Below are positions 11,605-23,538 of a DNA stretch of 64,000 nt, in pieces (within the stretch, counting starts at the first letter, position 1; every line of letters starts with the position of its first letter). The position numbers and the translations under genes were made by a program. The DNA is from Capillidium heterosporum (Eukaryota; Entomophthoromycota; Entomophthoromycetes; Entomophthorales; Capillidiaceae). The notes beneath the pieces were generated by a model, which was not told the origin of the DNA, ran no database searches, and was given only the letters and a program-made list of their open reading frames with translations. The stretch covers positions 1-64,000 of the forward strand of contig WBMQ01000017.1 in assembly GCA_016630905.1 (NCBI GenBank), given 5' to 3'.

Positions 11605-12073
11605 TATTTAAACCTTTAAGATATTACTAAAAGCTAGTATTTTAATAATATTCCATCTTATTATTTTCTAATAGCTGCTACTTATTCCATTTCTTAGCTA
11701 TAACTATTGTAATAGCTTAATTTTGTTTTTTAATTTTGAATAAAGTTTTGTTTTTTTACTTATCTTCCTATTTCAGCATAGTATTTCTATATAGTCTAAT
11801 CCTTTTATTCTTTCTACTTCTTATTACTTATTAACAATCTTTGCTACTTTTGAATCCTACTTTCTTTAGGCAATTAATATTATTAATACCATTAACCCTT
11901 TTAAGCCAATATTAATCTATTAGCCTACTTTTATCTTTGATTTTAATATAGTAGTACTAACTATTTTCCAACTTTTTCCTAATAATTTCTCTTTAGCCTA
12001 GCTTTAATCTATACCTAAGCCTTTATATATCTTCTCTATCCCTTTTTAAAACTAAAATATAACTATAATTATA

Positions 12074-12793
12074 TATTAGGAAATGTCCACAAGGAACGTT
12101 CACCAGCTGGGGTTAGCCAGGGAGCAACGGTAGCCAGAACTCCATAAAGGCTAAGAACGTTGACCATAAGGCTATATAAGGAGGAGGCTCAGGCTTGTAG
12201 CCTAATCCAGAGATGGTGGGCAGATAGGAATACTCCAAGGGTAGCCATCAGGCTAAGGAGCACAGTCGGGTTCATTGGTTCAGGAGGGTTCTAGGGTTTA
12301 GTTCAGATCAATTCAGTTCAGTTCTTTTGTTCGGTTCAGATCAGCGCAACTCTCTACTGTCGAGGGATGCCGATTATCAGTTCTACGTTATACTATGCAG
12401 GGAGTCTATACTATGCCAATAGCAGAAGAAATATCAAATGATTCAATACGTTTATTTAATAATAACTTAACCTACTACTAAGTTCACCGTGGGCCTTATA
12501 TAGGTGACTTGTCTTTAGTAGTTGGTACTTAGGATACTAGTAATTGACGTTTTCCCTAATCCATCAGTAACACTATTCCTCTTGTTTTCTGGGCATTTGT
12601 CATTAACCCAAGAAATGCCAAGGCTGATTTAGAGACAGTCAATGCTAAATAAAACACTTAATTCATGCTAAAGAGAAAAGAACTTCTAGCATTGCTAGGA
12701 TCAATGCCGAACTGGTAATCTATGTGTCCGGAATGTAAAACTGAATTCTAGTTATTAAGTGAAGCTACAGCTGATTAGAAGTATTTCCTTACA
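12074..12793 (-). mobile_element. Solo LTR, family 1 (720 bp)
   Basis: Reverse-complement copy of 14104-14823, again 720 bp, with a perfect duplication (TTATA at 12069-12073 and 12794-12798). It is mildly mutated: the terminal TGTTGGG has become TATTAGG, but most of the body is close to the intact copies. It sits inside the older family-3-type LTR. Confidence 0.92.
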
Positions 12794-13006
12794 TTATATA
12801 AGTACTTTTTATAATATACTTTCTTTACTTAGCTATCTAACCTACCTTTTGGAAAATCTAGTCCTTTATTACTAATACAGTAGTAGGTATTAGTTTTGCT
12901 TTTCTTATTTACTATATTATTAGTTTACAATATAATACCATTATTAGTTAGATCTAGTAGTATTTTCCTAGACTTTATAACTAACTTAGACTTTTAGTTA
13001 AATAAG

Positions 13007-13624
13007 TATAAGAAAATATTCCTAGATTAGCTGTAGTTTCACCCATAAACTAAATTAAAGTCTAGAAATATCTTTATAATAGGAATTAAATAATCAATCC
13101 TACAGTTACTATATCTCATTCCTTACACTCCTTAATGATCATAATTATCTCCCAAAAACACTAAATGAGTATCTAAAACATTTACTACTAAAGATAAGTC
13201 ATCTATATAAGGCCTATAGTGAACTTAGTAATAGATCAAGTAATTATTAAATAAACATATTGAACATTTGATATTTTTCTTTTGCTATCAGCATAGTATA
13301 GACTTTCTGTATAGTATAATTGAAAACTGATAATTTTGCATCCTTCCAAGACTAAAAGTTACATTGATCTGATCTGAATCAACAACCTGAACTAAACTAA
13401 ATCTGAAAACTTAAGCTAAATAATAGATTTGACTATATTCTTTAATCTTGTAGCTATAGTTGGAGTAGTTTTGTCTGCTCACCACCTCTAGATCTAACTT
13501 TAGGTATAACTATCCTCCCTATATAACCTTTATGTTAACTTTCTTAGCCTTTATAAAATACTGGCTACCATTACTACCTAATTGACTTTTGCTAATAAGT
13601 ATTCTTAGTAGATGTTTTCCAATA
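13007..13624 (+). mobile_element. Solo LTR, family 2, decayed (about 618 bp)
   Basis: Aligns end to end with the family-2 LTR at 58694-59310. It starts TATAAGAAAATATTCC (from TGTAAGGAAATATTCC) and ends TTTTCCAATA (from TTTCCCAACA). C-to-T and G-to-A changes dominate. I cannot see a clean target duplication, so the ends may be off by a few bases. Confidence 0.78.
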
Positions 13625-13754
13625 ATAGCATACTAGCTAATCTATATCTTCTAACAATAGAAAACACATCAGTAGTAGTTAAGATAATTATTGACCTTTT
13701 AAATAAACTTGATAAATACTCAATTAATTTATAAAGTAGTAGATTGTTATAAAG

Positions 13755-15176
13755 AAATTCAATCCTGCTAACTTTATTATATCCAAGATACTAAAAGAAT
13801 ATTTAAACCCTTTAGTAACTACTAAAAGCCAGTATTTTAACAACATTCTACTTTGCTATTTTCCAAATAGCTATTACTTATCTTTTGCCTCTAACTATAG
13901 CTGTTCTTAGCAGCCTGATCTTGTTCTTTATTCCTAAATAAACTTATCCTTTACTTGTACTTTTACTTTTAGTATAGTAATGCTATATAGTTTAGTTTTT
14001 TTGTTTTTCCAGCCTCCTACTACCTTTTGACAATTCTTGCTATTTTTAGATCTCATCTTCTTTAGGCAATTAATGTTATTAATATTGTTTATTCCTTTAA
14101 ACTTGTAAGGAAATACTTCTAATCAGCTGTAGCTTTACTTAATAACTAGAATTCAGTTTTATATTCTGGACACATAGATTACCAGTTTGGCATCGATCCT
14201 AGCAATGCTAGAAGTTCTTTTCTCTTTAGCATGAATTAAGTGTTTTATTTAGCATTGACTGTTTCTAAATCAGCCTTGGCATTTCTTGGGTTAATGACAA
14301 ATGCCCAGAAAACAAGAGGAATAGTGTTACTGATGGATTAGGGAAAACGTCAATTACTAGTATCCTAAGTACCAACTACTAAAGACAAGTCACCTATATA
14401 AGGCCCACGGTGAACTTAGTAGTAGGTTAAGTTATTATTAAATAAACGTATTGAATCATTTGATATTTCTTCTGCTATTGGCATAGTATAGACTCCCTGC
14501 ATAGTATAACGTAGAACTGATAATCGGCATCCCTCGACAGTAGAGAGTTGCACTGATCTGAACTGAATGATAGAACTGAACCGAATTGATCTGAACTAGA
14601 CCCTAGAACCCTCCTGAACCAATGAACCCAACTGTGCTCCTTAGCCTGATAGCTACCCTTGGAGTATTCCTATCTGCCCACCATCTCTGGATTAGGCTAC
14701 AAGCCCAAGCCTCCTCCTTATATAGCCTTATGGTCAATGTTCTTAGCCTTTATGGAGTTCTGGCTACCGTTGCTCCCTGGCTAACCCCAGCTGGTGAACG
14801 TTCCTTGTGGATGTTTCCCAACAAAACTAATGTTAACTTATCAACCAACCTCTACTTTTAATCCTAATACTATAGCACTAGTAGTTGTATAACTATTGCT
14901 TAGCTAGTCCTCTTTAGTTTAGTACTACCCCACTTTCTAATTCTAACTCATCTCTTTAGTTCCCTTTTGAAACTGGGACTTGACTACCATTATATAAGTA
15001 TTTCTTATATTGTACCTTCTTTACCTAGCTATTTGGCCTACTCTCTAAAGAATTCAAGCTTTTATCACCAATGTAATAGTAGGCTTTAGTTCCACTTTCC
15101 TAACCTACTATATTATAAGTTTCTAATATAATGCTATCATTAACTAGATCTAGCAATACCTTCTTAGACCTTACAC
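13755..15176 (+). mobile_element. Old family-3-type LTR interrupted by a family-1 LTR
   Basis: 13755-14103 and 14824-15176 align in order with the old LTR pieces at 11605-12073 and 12794-12979. The right end reads CTTAGACCTTACA. The two halves are separated by the intact family-1 LTR. The 5' boundary is uncertain. Confidence 0.62.
14104..14823 (+). mobile_element. Solo LTR, family 1 (720 bp), well preserved
   Basis: Starts TGTAAGGAAATA and ends TTTCCCAACA, with a perfect 5-bp duplication (AAACT at 14099-14103 and 14824-14828). It keeps most C and G residues that the copy at 10885 has lost, so it is younger or escaped mutation. The short frame inside it (MNPTVLLSL..., also in the copy at 59851) is an LTR-internal chance frame, not a gene. 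Confidence 0.93.
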
Positions 15177-16415
15177 TCTTTTCTTAATAAACCAGAAAGT
15201 TATTATTTTAATTACTATTGTCTACCTTTGTATTTTAGACTTACTTTCTTTATAGATTAACTATTAAAAAATCTGATATTAAGTCCAAAACTCTAAACTT
15301 ACCTTTTTAATAAAAAATTGGTTTTAGATAATTTAAACAACTTTGTTATTAGTTAATATATACTAATAAATAGTAAGTATTTCAAAGTATAAGAATAAAA
15401 TAAATAACTATATAACTCTAAAATATTCTATCTAATAGTAGCAAAACTATATATTTTTTATGAAAAAAATTAATGTTTTAATGTTTAATATCCAACTTAG
15501 CTTAAAAGCTAAGTTAATATAAAGTTAATATAAATTAAGTTTTATTAAATATTTAAAATATAGATATCATATAAATTTATTATACTATTTAGATATTTAT
15601 AAAGCTAGTTTAGTTTTAATATTTAGATATTAGTATAGTAAAAATACTAACTATAAATATAATAGTAATAAAAAGTTAAATTAGTTATATAGTTTAAAAG
15701 TTTAAATTTATAAAATTTTATAGCTACTTAAACTATTGCTACTATTTTTATATAATTAATTAAAAATACTATAAAATCTATAAAGGATTATGTATATTAA
15801 AGTTATTACTAGAATTGATATTAATAATATTATTAAGGCTATACTAAGTAAGATATAATAAAATTAATACCTTTTTTAACTATTTATATTTTAGTTAAAC
15901 TTTTATAAAAAAATTACTTATATTTAAAGCACAAATTTATATTAATTAAAGGAATTAGTATTTATAGATAAAGTTTTAAATAGGTAAATTTAACTTTAAT
16001 CTTAATTAATATTTATTGAAATACTTTAAAAAATAAACACTATACTAGTCCTAATTATAAGTTTAATATTTTAGGCTAAAAGTATAAAATATTATTTTGG
16101 AATTTTAAATAGTATTATTATTATAAAGCAGCTGCAGTTTAGCTAGTTAGATATATATTAAAGCTAAAGAAGATATCTAAGTAATTATTAGTCAAATTGA
16201 AAATCTTAATATTAAAAGTAATTTCTTCAACTACTAGAGTAAGTTTTTGACTAATATTATTTGAAGAGTCAGTTAACCTACCAGATAACAAACCCTAAAA
16301 CAGCAAACTAAACTGTCCAACAGCGCAGTCTTGCTAATTTGCAATCAATTTTACGTCATAGAGTTACTATAGTTCGAAAACTAGAAAGCCTAGTTCCAAC
16401 TTTATTTAGCAAACA
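15177..16415. other. Extremely AT-rich stretch with no gene, then ATG17 leader
   Basis: 15180 to about 16250 is almost pure A/T with stops in every frame and looks like fully decayed repeat sequence, but I cannot assign it to a family. From about 16260 base composition returns to genic and forms the upstream region of ATG17. Confidence 0.5.
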
Positions 16416-18151
16416 ATGAAACAGCAGTTGATAGATTTAGTAGTCCGGTCCAAAGGCGTGCTACAAGAAGGCGAAAATTTATGCTACCAAGGAACAGAGA
16501 TTATTGAGGGTACAAAAGAACTATTCCAAAACTTACAGATATTGTATCCCAGATTGGTATTCATTCAAAATTTCTTGGACTATCAGCTTGAGGTAATAAT
16601 TTTTAAAATAATCCGTTTGTATTCAGCATTGGTAGGGTATCGAAGTCTTGATAAATTTATCCAAAGACCAACTTCACAAGTTGGAAGATTTCATCAAGGT
16701 ACCAATTTTGCACAGCCTTTACTTAGCATTTTTAGAATAAAATCGACATAAAAGATCAGTTACTGGAGGACCTGGAATTTGTCTTGGAAGACTTGCGGAA
16801 ACTCGATATAGACAAGATAAGCGTCAACACTTCAGCCTCAAGTCTAATAGAGTATATTGACTTGGCTGGACTGGAATGTTGTAAAAGTAGTCTGCTAAAG
16901 GCTATCGAAAAACTTGACGTAGTGTAAATTTCTTTTTAACTATTAATTTTTAATAGGATACACATTCGGAATTACAATTAAATATCCAAAAGCTTGATGA
17001 ACTGAGGATGCATATTGTTCAAAACCAAAGTAACGACAATGCCTCTATTAGTTTAGATGAGTCAGGATTAGCATTTGCAAAGACGAAATCGACTTTACAG
17101 TCCAAACAGGCCAACACCATGGCCCAAGCTTTGCTTACATTGGCTCACCATTATGACCAAGTTACTGACGCATTAAGGTATATGTTATTCTATACTTACA
17201 TTAACCCTTCCTAGAAAATGGGAAAACGATAGCGATAAAATCGATCCTTCTCAACTCTATGGTACTACTTTTACCCACTTTGTACTAACTTATTTAAGTG
17301 CTGGAACGTGATACCGAAGAACTAGATAGCTTAAGTTTAGAGCTAAAGCAGTCTCTCCAGCTTATCGAATCGATTAAAGAAGATGCTATAGTGCGCCAGC
17401 AGCTTTACCATGTAGTTTATCAAGAGAAAGTAAAGTTCTTCAACCAGGTTTACGATCTGCAACCAAACTACCAGATAGTTACCGATTTGATCCGTAAGTT
17501 CCAACTTGAAATGAACTTTGAAGAATCAGAGCAGCCAGGGATCCAGACCTACCTTCAAGAGCTGGATACGCTGATTGAATCGTAAATTTTTGAGTTTAGA
17601 TATTGTTTTTAATTTTTTTAGCTATCATGGGTTCATTGAAGCTTACCATCAAGTGAATCTTGAGCATGAGAGGCGGAAGAAGGCTGAACTTGAGAGCCAA
17701 TTGTTAGCTGAAGAGTACCAGAGGAACCTCGAGTTGACGTTCCAAGGTAACTTTGTTATTTTCATCCCTTTAACCCAAGCTAGACGAAGTCCAGCGTAGA
17801 GAAGACTTTCTAACTAAAGTTGCACCCTTCCTACCTGGTGATTTGACGTTGGCCCTCAAGGTTCTTATTGCTTCCAAAACTGTAATATTAAGTTTTTAGA
17901 ATGAACCTATAGGCTACCATGTAGTACAGATTGAACCTGAAGAGGAGAAAGTTGAGGTTGATAACGAAGAGAAGGTTGATTTAAAACTTAGTGCTGATAA
18001 TATAGCAACATCCCCACAAACTGGCACCTTAATATCGGTAAACTACCCAAAACATACCATCGATTGACATTGTTCATTTTTAACTGTATCCAAACTTTAG
18101 CCTGATGAAAGAGATTTTAACTTTACACCACCGCCACCAATTTGGGATTGA
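16416..18151 (+). CDS. ATG17: Autophagy scaffold Atg17-like protein
   Basis: Ten exons: 16416-16592, 16636-16698, 16736-16918, 16957-17177, 17215-17261, 17299-17581, 17622-17746, 17784-17860, 17900-18037 and 18101-18151. They join in frame to 454 residues. Landmarks are an N-terminal helix (LIDLVVRSKGVLQEGENLC), the family block MAQALLTLAHHYDQVTDALR, an all-helical coiled-coil middle, and RREDFLTKVAPFLPGDL near the C-terminus, matching the Atg17 'RR..F...V..FLP.DL' motif. Atg17 scaffolds the Atg1/ULK complex that starts autophagosome formation. The short Atg17-like domain of Atg11/FIP200 is the alternative, but the length fits a stand-alone Atg17. The last exon (ending TPPPPIWD) rests only on splice consensus. 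Confidence 0.8.
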
Positions 18152-18992
18152 CACAGATGGCTTTAACGACGCATCGGGTACCCTTCATTACTATTTATTT
18201 TTAGAGTACACGTGGACTTAATAAACTAATTCTATGAGTCTAATATATATAACAATAGTGTTTTACTTATAATTATAAGGATTTTAAAGTTATTATAGTT
18301 TATTGTATTTTTATAGGTTATGTTTTTTACTTTGTTGAGCTTTAGGCTTCTTTATAGCTTCATTTGTATAGCTAGCTATGCCTCTGTTTTTTCTTTTTTA
18401 TACTCCTCTGTTTAGATAATTAGGACAAGATTTTATAATTGGGTTTATAAAGGACTACTCTCATTTTCTACCTTAACAGTACTTCCTTTTTTACCTTGAA
18501 GATTATATATACTAAGTAGTCGGTATGGATACACAGGTGTCAAAATATTCCTCATATTCATTTATACTTTTCTGGGTTATAAACATATGATCTACTTTAA
18601 CCACTACAGTTTGCTGCCTCTATCTGTATCAACTAAATGGCAACTGATATGAGTTATTTAAAATAGTCCCATATAGTGTATATAGGTTTACATTATACCT
18701 TAAAAACACAAACTAGTCAGCATCAATATCTAAAGTTTTAGATTTCATAAGTTCGAATCCTGTTAAGCCTTTAACTTAAAGTAAGAGGTGTTTGGATTTA
18801 ATTACTATTATGTTCGATAAAATAAGGTAAAAATTTACAAACTAAACTGTATACAAGCATACAGCTTTTCTAAACAAAGCACTGAGTGCGCAGAAACCGC
18901 TACTCGAAGCTATTCTTGAAGCTCAGTCAACCTGAATCGAATCGAATAAAAGAAGTTCAACCACAAAAAAAGTTTTCTTCGTTGCTAAAATA
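18152..18992. other. Intergenic between ATG17 and TFIIB-1
   Basis: No open frame or RNA gene supported. GTTCGAATCC at about 18752 resembles a tRNA T-loop, but neither a T-stem nor an acceptor stem can be folded. The last 150 bases are probably the TFIIB promoter and leader. Confidence 0.45.
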
Positions 18993-19988
18993 ATGGTGAA
19001 CGAAGGGAAGCATATTCAAGGTGATAGAAATCGAGAGGCGGAAGCCTATCATTCTTTGAATGTCAAGCTCATGTGTAAGGACTGCCGTAACCCTGTCCCG
19101 AACATCATCGAAGAATTTGCTTCTGGAGACTTGGTATGTGGGGACTGTGGCTTGGTTTTAGGGGACCGGATAATCGATACCCGCTCCGAATGGCGAACCT
19201 TTGCTAACGACGAGGGGGATGACCCCTCCCGTGTTGGTTCAGCCAACAACCCCCTTATGGAGGGTGCCCAACTCGACACCTCGATTGAAGTTTTAGGTGG
19301 CAACAACGCTTTAGTAAAGACTTTGACGCGGGCACTCAATAGAACGGCTGGGAACAAGGATATACGTGCCAAGCTGCAAGCTTACAAGGATATTGCCGCT
19401 TTGGCGGAAGCAGCTGCTTTATCCAAATCGGTTATTGAATTGGCTAAGCATATCTACAATGTAGTTGACTCCAACGCTCGGCTTCGCATCAGTTCCAAAA
19501 CCGGACTTATAGCCGCCTGTATATTCTGTGCCTGTAGGCAGGAGGGTGTACCTCGAACTTTCAAGGAAATATCCTCCTACACCGGAGTCCCCAAAGAGGA
19601 GATTGGTAAATGTTTTAAAGCTATTATTCCCTACATGAAGATGGAGCGCCCCAACATCACCAGTGGTGAGCAGTTGATGGCCCGATTCTGCTCATTCCTC
19701 GACCTGCCTATGGAGGTCCAGCTTGCTGCCTCTGACTTGATCGTCAAGGCCAAGGATGTAACTTCGGTTGCTGGTAGAAGCCCAGTCTCCATCGCCGCTT
19801 CTGTACTCTACTTTATGTCCCACCTATTTAAAGTTGGCAAGACACCTGCCCAGATCTCTGAGATCTCAGGGGTCTCTCCCTCTACCATCCGAGTTGCCTA
19901 CAAGGCTTTGTACAAGGAGCGATTCAACTTGGTAAATACCGAGGCCCTTGGATCCAAAGTATCCTTCTCTTACCTCCCTCAAGTTTAA
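18993..19988 (+). CDS. SUA7: Transcription initiation factor TFIIB, paralogue 1
   Basis: An intronless frame of 331 residues. The N-terminal zinc ribbon uses Cys28, Cys31, Cys49 and Cys52, followed by the B-reader/linker TRSEWRTFANDEGDDPSRVG. Two cyclin folds follow (about 105-200 and 210-310), with the repeat signatures AACIFCACRQEGVPRTFKEI and AASVLYFMSHLF. TFIIB bridges TBP-bound promoters and RNA polymerase II. A second intact TFIIB gene lies at 32631-33641. The zinc ribbon and reader are nearly identical in both, while the cyclin folds differ more. Lack of introns is unusual among the neighbours. There is no sign of decay. Confidence 0.95.
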   Translation: MVNEGKHIQGDRNREAEAYHSLNVKLMCKDCRNPVPNIIEEFASGDLVCGDCGLVLGDRIIDTRSEWRTFANDEGDDPSRVGSANNPLMEGAQLDTSIEVLGGNNALVKTLTRALNRTAGNKDIRAKLQAYKDIAALAEAAALSKSVIELAKHIYNVVDSNARLRISSKTGLIAACIFCACRQEGVPRTFKEISSYTGVPKEEIGKCFKAIIPYMKMERPNITSGEQLMARFCSFLDLPMEVQLAASDLIVKAKDVTSVAGRSPVSIAASVLYFMSHLFKVGKTPAQISEISGVSPSTIRVAYKALYKERFNLVNTEALGSKVSFSYLPQV

Positions 19989-20485
19989 CTATATCTAATT
20001 TATATGGTATGATTGATACCTTTAGTATTCTATACCTTCTTAAAATGTGTATGAAAAATCTATAGATACAATTAAACTACCTTAAAAGTATGAATAAGTT
20101 TTCGACTGTTTTAAATGCTTTTTAAATCCATAGGAATATGTAAGCAAATATGCTATATGATAATTGATAGTTTATATGGTAAATGTAAGGTACATATGAC
20201 TATAGATAGTGTATAGGTATATTATGCAAATTAATGATGTATAGTGCACTTTATGATACATCCATAAAACTAGTACTAAGCAAAGTTATAAAACTTTAGA
20301 ATTAAAATGTAAATGGTGGGTAATGCATTAGGATCGTTTTAATAACAAACGTATCTATATAAGTAAACTTATTATATATCTATAACATTTATCAATCCGA
20401 GGTAACTATAGCATTACGTATACATAATATATATACTTGAGCTACTTTTTAACAACAGAAATCATTAATAGCTTATGAAATTTAT
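19989..20485. other. Convergent intergenic region
   Basis: AT-rich 3' flanks of TFIIB-1 and the TMEM223-like gene. No feature recognised. Confidence 0.5.
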
Positions 20486-21299
20486 TTATTTCGCTTTATT
20501 GAACAGACCAGGTTTATAGAAAAGTTTGTCAAACAGATTTTGGTTATAAAGCTGGCCTTGCTTTACATCCAATATAGCAATGGGCTGTATAGTTTCAGAG
20601 TTGTGCAGGTAGAGCTTATTTCCCTTGACTTGGTCTAAATAAAGATAAATAGGCTGAGAAAAATAAATTTACCTAATTGGGTTCGAGTAGCTGCCTTGGA
20701 AACTGGAAATATAGTAGCGTTGCTCTTTAATGGCCAATTATCTTTGTAGAGCTTAATGTTCTGCCCACCTTTGACAAGACTAACTTTAGTTACCATTCTA
20801 AAATAGTCAAAAGTAAATTTACATACAAGAATATTAGATAGCTTACCTTAAACTATATAACCACATTCCATAACTGATGCTCGTCCCTAAGACAACTGAA
20901 CCTATACCAGCTAAACTACGTTTCCAATTTTCGTAAAGAATAGCTTCACCTTTCCTTTGGATAGAAATTAGTATTATTGTTCTAATTTAAAGCCTACTCG
21001 TTAACTTTACCAAGCTTCGTATAAGCTAAATGTCCAAAGTTTATCCTAAATGGTTGAAATTAAAATTAAAGCTTGAATGAATGTTGATACCAGAACATAA
21101 GCTGAAGTATAGAACCTATTCTTAAAATTGAATTCCTGGTTCGGCTGTCGAATTCATATAATACGACGTCGCTGGTTTCCAATACCTTTTGTACATTTTT
21201 ATCGAAAGACTTACTTGAAAATAGCCTCTAACTATTATTAACATACATGAAATATATATTTACCTTGAATTGGCTTTGAAGGCGAAATACTGGGTTCAT
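20486..21299 (-). CDS. TMEM223-like mitochondrial membrane protein
   Basis: Six small exons (21299-21264, 21227-21091, 21045-20998, 20954-20847, 20797-20673, 20634-20486) join in frame to 200 residues. The N-terminus (MNPVFRLQSQFKRLFSSKS) is basic, without acidic residues, and looks like a mitochondrial presequence. Then comes DVVLYEFDSRTRNSILRIG, matching TMEM223 'DVLLYEHERGRFF.ILG', a first hydrophobic segment, a second at about 96-113 (SLAGIGSVVLGTSISYGMWL) and the VSLVKGGQNIKLYK block. TMEM223 is an inner-membrane factor linked to cytochrome oxidase assembly. It is divergent from UTP7, with 193 bp between start codons. Exons are short, so single-frame scans miss this gene. Confidence 0.78.
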
Positions 21300-21492
21300 A
21301 GTAAAATTAATTGAAAGGTTTAGATACTCTGCTTTTCTCTATGTTGGTCTATGTTCTACTAAAACTCGAAAAGCAAATTTTATACTTTCAAAGTTTTAGT
21401 GGATTTGAATTTGAAAATTTTAAATTTGGCCCAGCAAAAACTTTATTCTTCTGTCCACCAAGAAAACTATTTGAAAGTCAACATTTGGAAAG

Positions 21493-23538
21493 ATGCAAGT
21501 GAACATTCAAAACTTAAGTATCAAGAATGGCAAGCCTAAGGAAGTCGATGGGCTGAAGGAGGAGAGTAAGTTTAATGTACCTATTACCGACAAGCCCGAT
21601 GAGGAAATCAACTTGAAGTACGGCCGTATCAAAGGAGATGTTAAAGTATTGTGGTTTTAGTTTAGATGCAGTGTATTTACCAATATTTTTAGGCTAGCAA
21701 AGACAAAAAGTTAATAAAAAAATTCAAGACGTTGAAGAAGAAGGATGAGGAGCAAGCTAAACTGGCTGCCAACGCTGAATTTTTATTGCCTGAAGATACT
21801 GGGTATATTTACGTTTATCTTTTAGCTTGACTAAGTAGTTTTTTAGATATTTGGAAGCTGAAGGCGTAGAAAAGGTCTACAACTTGAAACAGGAGGCTAT
21901 TGTTGAAGAACTTCCCATTACTACTGCTGTCAAGGTAAATTTGAAACACATTTATAAAATCTAATAGTAGATAGCGTTTTGATATTTCATTGCCACAACT
22001 TGGACCATACTCATTGGATTATTCACTTAATGGCCGGTAAAGATCATATTTATTTTCTTCATATCTAATTTTTTAAAAGGTACATGCTTATAGGCGGTAA
22101 AAAAGGACATATCAGTACATTCGACTGGAAGGCCGGCATCGTAAACTGTGAATTGCAAGTTAAGGAAACCATAAGGTCCGTCAAATTTTTACATAATGAT
22201 ACGATGTTCGCCGTTGCACAAAAGAAGTATGTTTATATCTACGACAAAAATGGAGTCGAGCTGCATTGTCTCAAGCAACACCAGAATGTCAACAAGCTAG
22301 ATTTCCTACCTTATCATTTCCTTCTAACTACTATTGTAATAGTTTTCTATAAGCATGCATTCATTAACTATCAATTTTAGGGCGAAAACGGATTCCTAAA
22401 ATATCAGGATGTCTCCACCGGTAAACTGATCCGAGAGATACGTACTGGCTTGGGAAGATGTGATGTCATGACCCATAACAAGCACAACGCTGTTATACAT
22501 CTGGGGCATACGAACGGAACAGTTACATTGTGGAGTCCCAGTACCAGTCAACCTCTAGTTAAAATGCTATGTCACAGGGGACCTAGTCAGTCGGGTCGCT
22601 ATAGATAACTCTGGAATGTAACTATATTGGTTTAATTTGTAATTCTAACAATCTCAAAGGTATATGGCTACAGCAGGACTTGACGCGAAACTTAAAATCT
22701 GGGACTTGCGTACCTACAAGCTTTTGTACGAATACTTTACCCCTAGGGCAGCCAATAATATCGAATTTTCACAAAAAGGTGTCCTAGCTGTGAGCTTCAA
22801 CTCCCACATCTCGGTAAGCTTATTTAGCTATATTATGGCTATGTGTTAACATTTCCCAAGTTATGGAAGGATATCTATAAGAGTAAACAGCCCAGTCCTT
22901 ATATGAATCACAACTGCAAGGGAGATGTAGTTAGCCAAATTCAATTCTGTCCCTACGAAGATGTTTTAGGATTTGGTCATTCGAACGGATTTTCCAGCAT
23001 CGTCGTACCAGGTACTTTGATTTTTATCCTTGAGTGTATTTTTGACATTTATTACTTTTTATCTTAGGATCGGGCGAACCTAACTTTGATAGTTTGGAAG
23101 TTAATCTGTATCAGAATGTCAAGCAAAGGCAGGAAGCTGAAGTACGTTCTTTACTTAACAAAGTGCCGGCCGAAACTATAAGTTTAAACTCGGCTCAAGT
23201 GGGCTCAGTATACAACCCAGAAATTGACTTGGAAGATGAGGCTAAAAAGGTACTTTTATAACTTACAACGGGCATTTGTATTAACGTTGTTGAAATAGGC
23301 CGAGTTGGAAGCGAACTCCAAGATCGTCGAAGTTAAGCATAGAATGCGAGGTAAGAGTAGCAGTGGCAACCGATTCATGCGCAAGAAGGGATTGGTTCAG
23401 CTCAACTTGAAAAAGATTCGTGCTGACGAGCATGCCAAAAAGCTGGCCAAGGCTCCAAGAACTACTACTGTTAAGCCCAAGTTCGTGGCACCGGAGAAAG
23501 GAAGTGCCGTTAACCTGTTTAAGCGTAAGAAAAACTGA
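21493..23538 (+). CDS. UTP7: UTP7/WDR46 small-subunit processome WD-repeat protein (apparent +1 frameshift)
   Basis: Ten exons: 21493-21645, 21693-21802, 21847-21934, 21975-22036, 22080-22335, 22381-22617, 22660-22813, 22861-23011, 23068-23249, 23299-23538. The basic N-terminus is followed by the UTP7 block [22 protein letters not shown] repeats ([31 protein letters not shown]), the BING4 C-terminal region ([31 protein letters not shown]) and a Lys/Arg-rich tail. The protein nucleates 18S rRNA processing in the nucleolus. In exon 6 one extra A at 22585 breaks the frame: GGA-CCT-A-GTC, where homologues read GPV. Skipping it restores a 543-residue protein. All other exons and splice phases fit. 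Confidence 0.88.

Larger units (their letters stand above)
9951..12979 (+). mobile_element. Old decayed family-3-type LTR broken by nested solo LTRs
   Basis: Four pieces (9951-10119, 10820-10884, 11605-12073, 12794-12979) read in order as one family-3-like LTR. The left piece matches the start of LTR B, the next continues it, and the last ends like other family-3 copies (CTAGACTTTATA against TTGGACCTTACA). Between the pieces sit LTR B and two family-1 LTRs, each with target duplications. The host pieces carry heavy C-to-T/G-to-A decay. The third piece is longer than the matching part of LTR B, so this is a related subfamily. Confidence 0.7.

Noticed and set aside
14622-14861. MNPTVLLSL... frame in family-1 LTRs, also at 59777-60052
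   Set aside because: Lies wholly in an LTR, runs past the LTR end into unrelated sequence in one copy, and is destroyed in decayed copies without sign of selection.
18721-18790. Possible tRNA (GTTCGAATCC T-loop word)
   Set aside because: Bases on either side do not form a T-stem, and no D-arm, anticodon stem or acceptor stem is found.
19049-19372. Antisense frames over TFIIB-1 and TFIIB-2 (also 32678-33045)
   Set aside because: Shadows of the conserved coding strand; similar in both paralogues only because the sense proteins are.
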